The translations under genes and the position numbers were made by a program. Of a stretch of DNA of 22,500 nt, positions 18,303 to 22,500 are shown piece by piece. This DNA comes from Prorocentrum cordatum (Eukaryota > Sar > Dinophyceae > Prorocentrales > Prorocentraceae). A model generated the notes under the pieces. The model was not told where the DNA came from, ran no database searches, and saw only the letters and a program-made list of their open reading frames with translations. Location of the stretch: contig CAUYUJ010008058.1 in assembly GCA_963575745.1 (NCBI GenBank), forward strand, positions 65,001 through 87,500, given 5' to 3'. Positions within the stretch are counted from its first letter, which is position 1. Every line of letters begins with the position of its first letter.

Positions 18303-18788
18303 ATGCCAAACAGACATGAGCGCGAAGTCCATGGCACCCCGATGTCAGGACGCCGGCACAACATGCATCTCGCACCTTTGGCTGAGCCGGCCAAGCGCTT
18401 CCATGAGGGCGGCGTGCAGGCACGGTGGCAATCGGGTGCGAAACAATGCGATCGCTTGACGTATGACAGCTTGACGCGCGACGAGAAATGGCACCGCGTC
18501 GACAAACTGAGAAACATATCCTACAGACCCGCGCCTCGCAACAACGATCGAAACAAACCGAGCCCACCGCGCAGCGCGCAGCAGGGGGACTGCGCCACTG
18601 CGCGTCCGAGGGGGCGCCACCCCGACATCGCTTGGGCGTCATGCGTTATGATTTTGGACCGGAGCGCCGGGGCCCCCGAAAACCAAAGGGCAGGGGTGGC
18701 CGCCGGCAATCGGCCGTCGGCGCGAAGCCGTTGCAAAGATTCGGAGCGAGCGTGCGCGGCGCCGCGAACCTTCCCCTTCCAACCCTGA
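18303..18788 (+). CDS. Hypothetical ORF, doubtful
   Basis: A 161-codon plus frame inside the interrupting segment. Its first half has balanced composition (for example HNMHLAPLAEPAKRFHEGG and LTRDEKWHRVDKLRNISYR), while the second half becomes Arg/Ala/Pro-rich like background. No motif, partner or second copy is available. On composition alone it is slightly better than the surrounding frames, so I list it with low confidence. Confidence 0.15.
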   Translation: MPNRHEREVHGTPMSGRRHNMHLAPLAEPAKRFHEGGVQARWQSGAKQCDRLTYDSLTRDEKWHRVDKLRNISYRPAPRNNDRNKPSPPRSAQQGDCATARPRGRHPDIAWASCVMILDRSAGAPENQRAGVAAGNRPSARSRCKDSERACAAPRTFPFQP

Positions 18789-19163
18789 CCGCGCGGGAGA
18801 CGACGACAGTGATAATGCAGAGCAGGGGTTGGGGGGGGGGGGCTACGAGGAGAGGACATCGACGTAGGTGGTGGGGATGATAGAGGCGACGCGGAGAGGG
18901 GGGGGCGGGGCGTGAGAAATATGGAGGGGGAGCGGGAGGACAGGGAGGGGGGGGGGAGGAACGGGCATGCCGGACACGCCCTCGCGGGACCGCAGGGTGC
19001 GCTGGTCCTCCGCAATGACGGCGCGCGAGGATGGGGGAGCCAGGGGGTGGCGCTCGGCCGCCCAAAATTTCCCGTGCAACCCTTGCGCGTCGATTTTTTC
19101 TCCCCGCCAAAGTGGCGTGCGCCTCCCCTGGGGGGCTTCCAAAGTGGCCGTTTTTTCTCCACT

Positions 19164-19256
19164 AGCGGAACGCTACTCGGTAAGCTTTCTTCGTCCGCTG
19201 CAGCAACACTACTAGGTATGCTTTTTCGTTCCCCAGAGGAACACTTCCGGGTGTGT
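19164..19256 (+). repeat. Short ~35-bp degenerate minisatellite
   Basis: CTACTCGGTAAGC at 19173-19185 and CTACTAGGTATGC at 19209-19221 begin two successive ~36-bp units, each followed by TTTCTTCGTC or TTTTTCGTTC and a (C)AGCAACA/AGAGGAACA end. A weaker third unit (CTTCCGGGTGTGTCG) follows, and CTACTAGGTGAGG recurs at 19332-19344. Each unit start contains a donor-like GGTRWG. Confidence 0.6.
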
Positions 19257-19838
19257 CGCAAGGGGGCCGGACTGGTTCCGCCTCTGCGGCCTTGTCGCGA
19301 AGACCGGGGGCAGTGTCGTTCGAGGGGGGCGCTACTAGGTGAGGCTGCCGCGGCGGTGCCTGCAACAAGCTTGCACGGATATTTTTGGAGTCCTCTGGAA
19401 CCCGTGCCCGCCCCCGCATTATTGCCCTCTCCCCTGGCGGCGCCCTGCCCCGCGGGGGCCTGAAAGCCCCGGCGCCGCTGACCGGGCCGCGTCCTATGCC
19501 GTTGCCCGCCGTCCGGTGGCAACGGGCCGGGGCGCCCCCGTGCCTCGCGCCGTTTGACGGCTTGCGCGCCCCCAATTTCTGGCCGTTTTGCGCGGAGACG
19601 CCTGGCCGACGGGAGACGCTGCCCGAGGGCGGAGAAACGGGCAGAACGATCGCCCCCCGCTTCGACGCCAGCTACCGCGCCAAGTTCCTGCGCCCACAGC
19701 GCGTTCAGCGCTCTCCGAAACCGATGGCAATTTAGTTCAGGCGATCGCCCGCGCCACTCGGAATCGCGAGCGAACTGCCGTCTGACACTGGCACGTGCGC
19801 GTCGATAACATGCAATCGCACCTGCGCTGTGGGGGGCA

Positions 19839-20060
19839 CTCGTTTGGCGCGGCGTGCGCGACGCAGCCGAGCAGGCAATGTCTGTCAATTTTGTGCGAGC
19901 CGCGCCCAACAAACCCCGTGATGGCTCAGTTCAAAAGGTCCCGCTCACTGTGTGCCAAACGACCCCCGGCGCGATGGCCGACGCGCTGGTCGCAATCATC
20001 GAGGGGGCGGGGGCGCCAGGAAAGCAAATCTTGGATCTGATGGGCGCCCCGGGGGGGTGA
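19839..20060 (+). CDS. Hypothetical frame immediately before the reverse transcriptase resumes, doubtful
   Basis: One plus frame reads with protein-like composition up to a stop at 20058-20060, including AMSVNFVRAAPNKPRDG, VPLTVCQTTPGAMADALVAI and QILDLMGAPGG. It does not match any reverse transcriptase motif that I know. It could be the remnant of whatever interrupted the LINE, or part of a host exon. No start codon is assigned. Confidence 0.2.
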   Translation, partial: LVWRGVRDAAEQAMSVNFVRAAPNKPRDGSVQKVPLTVCQTTPGAMADALVAIIEGAGAPGKQILDLMGAPGG

Positions 20061-20078
20061 GGACCACAGCTCCCCCAG

Positions 20079-20815
20079 TTGCCGCTGGTCGGCATCGCAG
20101 CCGCGTGCCGCCGCAAGCTGCACCGCGTCGCTGCGCTGACTGCGCCCGAGCAGCAAGGTTTCGTCAAAGGCAGGCATGCCCCGACCAACGCCGTCGTGAA
20201 CTCGCGTTGCCGACAGCCTAGCGTCGCAGAGGGCGCGCCTGACACCGTGCCATGCTTCGCCATCGTGGACGTCGCTGCTGCCTTCCCCGGACCCTGCGCG
20301 ACCGGCTCTGGGAGGTCCTCAGCCGATGTCGCATCCACGGACTGATGCTCGACCTCTTGCGCGCCGGCCACCACGTTTGCCCATCGCTTTCGTCGAGCTC
20401 GACGGCGCCGCGAGGCTTTTCCACATCGCCGAGTCTGGCGCGGCCCAGCGCTGCCCTCGCAGCGGCGCGATATTGGCGCTCATCTTCGACTCGATTATCC
20501 GCAGAAGCAGGCGGGGGGTCGACGGCGTCGGGCGCGGCCTCGTCGGCGCCTGCGCTGGCGACTTGGATCGCCCTCGCCGCGTGCAGCGGCGTCGAGGAGC
20601 TGTTCCCGCGCACGCAAGCTACCCGACTCTTTGCTGGGCTGCATCTGCAGCCCCAGAAATGCATCATCACACCCGCCCGGGCCTTCCAGGCGCCCGGCAT
20701 CACGAATGCGATTCAAGGCGTCTTCGGACAGATCTACGAGCCATGGCAAGAGCACAAAATCGCCAGCTATGCTCGATGCCTCGGCGCCCGCGACGGCCCT
20801 GGAGGTCCCTGACGG
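20079..20815 (+). pseudogene. LINE reverse transcriptase, palm motifs
   Basis: In order: PEQQGFVKGRH at 20145-20177 (the QxGFVxGR motif); IVDVAAAFP at 20262-20288 (motif A, first catalytic Asp kept); a frame change, then LRDRLWEVLSRCRIHG near 20296 (the helix after motif A); another frame change, then SGAAQRCPRSG at 20434-20466 (equivalent to SGVxQGCPLSG, motif B) and ILALIFDSI; ACAGDLD at 20548-20568 (equivalent to xxADDL, motif C, with Gly replacing the first of the paired Asp); and in a third frame GLHLQPQKC at 20636-20662 followed by PWQEHKIASYARCLGARDG near 20741, equivalent to the YLG..LG strand. The motif order leaves little doubt about identity. Three frame changes and the motif C substitution make it dead. 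Confidence 0.85.
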
Positions 20816-21250
20816 CCCGGTGTCGCGCGCCAGCGGGCAAGTGATGGGATCGGGTTCAAGTGCTCGTCGGGCCCCGCGCCCCTCTGCAGCGTGGCATCCA
20901 GCTCTGCCGCGTTGCCGCCGTCGCCTGCCTCTCATCGCGCATTGGCCAGCCGCGCCCGCCTTCGTCGCGCTTCCTTCCCCGATGTTTTAAGCGCGCTGCG
21001 CGAACTGTTGCGGGCTGCTCCTGTGAGCTTCGCAAAATGGGCAATGTCTCATTCGAGAGCTGGGCTTGCGCCGACATTCCCCAGGAGGTCGAGGCGCTCC
21101 TCTCGGCCGCGATGCGGCGCGTGGCCGCGACGACGCATGCCGGCTGGAGGCCCCGCGCGCAACGGCGCCGCGCCGCTGCTGAAGAACCCCCCCGTCGCCC
21201 AGATCGAGGCCGGCCGTTGGCGCGCGGGCTGCTTGGAGAGGAAGGTCCCT
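20816..21250 (+). pseudogene. LINE thumb/connection region, decayed
   Basis: Weak continuation after the palm. KMGNVSFESWACADIP near 21037-21084, then QEVEALLSAAMRRVAATT, resembles the helical region after the reverse transcriptase in LINEs of this type (hydrophobic helix, short loop, basic helix). The assignment rests mainly on position. Confidence 0.45.
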
Positions 21251-22165
21251 AACGCCTGGAGATTCGAGGCTGCCCTCACCTGCCAGCTGTGCCGCGCATG
21301 CCGGGGCTCTCTGCTCAAATCTTTCAAGCGCTGGATGGCGCCGGCGCCCGCGCGAAAAATGCATGGGGACCTGCTCGCGTCCGCGCTGCTGCTCCGGGGC
21401 GCCGTGCCATTTGCGCTGGTCGCTCTATCCTGCCTGGCGCCGAGGCTGGAGAAAGGCGCCGTCAAGGGTGGGGCAATGGCGCCAAGTCGCCTCGGCAGAT
21501 CCGCCTCCTGGAGTTCCAGTGGCCCCTCCTCATTTGACAGGGCCACCCTCGACCGCGTCGGAGCGCGGTTTCCGTCCGGGCGTGGGGCCCCGCGCCGCGC
21601 GCGAGGGCGGCGGCGACCAACTGCGCGGAGGAGCGCCCAGCGCCCCTCTTCCTCGAGCAGAGAGGTCCTTCTGACACATGAGCGAATGGGCCGAAGCGCG
21701 GGTGGCGGCCTGGCTTCCCGCCCTCGTGGGCCCCGTTGTCGACGAGCAGGAGGGCTGGGTGAGGTGGCGCGCGGCGTGCCTCGCAGCGGCTTCACGACGG
21801 CCCCAGTTGGCGGAGGCTGAGATGCAGAACGCGGACGCGAACGAGCAGCTCGTAACATATGTGAACGGGCATAGGGGCGCGCAGCCACGGGAGGCATCGC
21901 TGGGCCATGATGTGCTTTGCCCCTCGCCCTTTTGCCGCTGCCGCCCGCCAGCGCGACGCCGGGGGCGTTGGGCATCGGCCCGCAGGTGTTGGATATCCCC
22001 CGAACTTCCTGCTCCTGAAGTCTTCCCGAGCGACGCCGAGCCCGACGTTGAAGCGGATGGGCTCGCGTTCCTTATCGACGTGGCGGATTGGCGTCGTTCT
22101 GCTCTGCTGAAGTGAGTTTTCTCCGCAGCCGCCCAGCGCGGGCTCCACCTTCGCAGCTCTGGCCA
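21251..22165 (+). pseudogene. LINE C-terminal spacer including a 145-codon open frame
   Basis: Position between the thumb and the FFGC motif makes this the element's C-terminal spacer. A plus frame at 21678-22115 is open for 145 codons. It starts with an ATG (MSEWAEARVAAWLPALVG) and has mixed, acidic-to-neutral composition (EPDVEADGLAFLIDVADW near its end), more protein-like than the competing frames. No domain is recognised. Minus-strand frames here are longer but Arg/Pro-rich background. Confidence 0.35.
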
Positions 22166-22310
22166 ATGTTGAAAGCCGGGGCGTGGACGACAAGCTACCG
22201 CATGCACATCAACCCCGCCAGGGTCCCGCGCTTCTTCGGCTGCCCGAGCGACCGCGGGCGCCCGGACAACGTCGACGACGTCGCGCGCGGATGCGGTTGC
22301 ACCTTTGCCA
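22166..22310 (+). pseudogene. LINE C-terminal FFGC motif region
   Basis: The frame reads AGAWTTSYRMH, then PRFFGC at 22226-22243, then DNVDDVARGCGC. LINEs of this sort end with a W.TS.RM segment followed by a C.FGC ... D...HY..C cluster that probably binds zinc. Here the first Cys is Arg and the His is Asp, so the cluster is incomplete. This supports the claim that the element extends to the end of the window. Confidence 0.6.
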
Positions 22311-22500
22311 GCCGCGCGTCGTCGTCGCCTCGTCGCCGCTGGTTCGCTTCGGCCGCATCGGTGACATCCGCGACGGTGAGGACGACATCTGCCGCGCCAT
22401 CGCGAAGTCGGCGGTCGCACCAAAGACCTACAATTTCATTCGCATTGGCAACCCGACCTCCAGCCACGGTTCGAGGGCCGACGTCTACAACCCCAACGAG
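22311..22500. other. Unclassified, possible LINE 3' end
   Basis: One plus frame stays open to the edge with fair composition (FGRIGDIRDGEDDICRAIAK and KTYNFIRIGNPTSS), truncated by the window. It may be the last residues of the LINE protein or neighbouring sequence. No poly(A), simple tail or target duplication is visible. Confidence 0.3.

Larger units (their letters stand above)
18107..20060. other. ~1.95 kb unrelated sequence interrupting the reverse transcriptase
   Basis: In LINEs the RAP..RPL motif is normally followed within about 40-50 residues by the QxGFV.GR motif. Here nearly 2 kb lies between them. The segment starts with an AT-richer patch (ATATACTTCTTTTATATAAT at about 18112-18131), is otherwise GC-rich, and contains a 35-bp minisatellite at 19164-19256. 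Its edges carry CGGGGGCGCCC (18088-18098 or nearby) and GGGCGCCCCG (about 20041-20050), which are complementary but may be chance in such GC-rich DNA. It could be an inserted element, an intron-like insertion or a rearrangement. Confidence 0.5.
15948..22310 (+). mobile_element. Degenerate non-LTR retrotransposon (LINE) with endonuclease and reverse transcriptase
   Basis: A single plus-strand series of fragments in canonical LINE order can be read across all three frames: endonuclease (about 16246-17119), linker (17180-17799), reverse transcriptase motifs (17800-18106 and 20079-20815), thumb/connection (20816-21140) and a C-terminal FFGC motif (22166-22290). Together they span about 6 kb, of which ~1.95 kb interrupts the reverse transcriptase. 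Frame changes and in-frame stops (for example 17552-17554) show it is not functional. LINEs copy themselves by nicking DNA with the endonuclease and priming cDNA synthesis at the nick. Neither terminus, target-site duplication nor poly(A) tail is visible, so 15948 and 22310 are approximate. Resemblance to dinoflagellate LINEs is from memory. Confidence 0.8.

Noticed and set aside
18521-19912. Minus-strand open frame of 463 codons
   Set aside because: Arg/Pro/Ser/Ala-rich background typical of GC-rich DNA. It lies opposite a minisatellite and shows no motif.
18088-20050. Terminal inverted repeats of a DNA transposon around the reverse-transcriptase insertion
   Set aside because: The complementary CGGGGGCGCCC / GGGCGCCCCG pair is short, imperfect and expected by chance in GC-rich DNA. 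No target duplication was found.

Overview
This is a eukaryotic, GC-rich, repeat-dominated nuclear window with no intact conventional gene that I can defend. Three things point to a protist with a large expanded genome. The simple-sequence arrays are very long, there are several nested satellite families, and a badly decayed non-LTR retrotransposon (LINE) fills about the last 6.5 kb. The LINE's architecture (an apurinic-type endonuclease, a reverse transcriptase with an SAPGPDG block, and a C-terminal W..S.RM...FFGC motif) resembles, from memory, LINEs that are abundant in dinoflagellate genomes. A dinoflagellate is therefore my best guess, but it rests on resemblance only. I saw no dinoflagellate spliced-leader relic, rRNA, tRNA or bacterial-style operon.

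Layout. 1-549 is unclassified GC-rich sequence. 550-946 holds (GAT)n and (TTG)n arrays. 983-2371 holds copies of a ~600-700 bp repeat family, called family F here, including one inverted copy. 2372-3092 is a (TATG)n/(AT)n array with a self-complementary (ATGC)n core. 3093-4303 is degenerate CCAAGA/CTCCAGAGG-rich repeat sequence containing a ~380 bp dispersed repeat (R2). 4304-6143 is a ~340 bp satellite bracketed by two diverged copies of a 61-codon reading frame. 6144-8195 is a Pro/Thr/Ser-coding 21-bp minisatellite organised into a ~743 bp higher-order repeat. 8196-9336 is unclassified sequence ending in the second R2 copy. 9337-10048 is (GGA)n, (GTC)n and (AT)n sequence plus a GC hairpin. 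10072-14835 holds four more direct copies of family F, with a 1.27 kb (GTT/GTA/TTTG) array between two of them and a 42-bp/158-bp minisatellite inside the last. 14857-15120 is (GGA)n-(GAT)n-(GGA)n. 15121-15947 is unclassified. About 15948-22310 is the LINE pseudogene, split inside its reverse transcriptase by ~1.95 kb of unrelated sequence.

The most interesting signals are as follows. (1) Each family-F copy carries, at the same place, a pyrimidine tract plus AG, a 25-nt conserved segment, and a splice-donor-like GTRAG, so the repeat looks like a mobile micro-exon cassette. (2) The duplicated 61-codon frame differs mainly at third codon positions, which suggests a protein under past or present selection inside a satellite. 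(3) The long microsatellites sit at a fixed place in the family-F monomer, between its 3' block and the next monomer's head, so they look like a hypervariable internal segment. All counts and alignments were made by eye.
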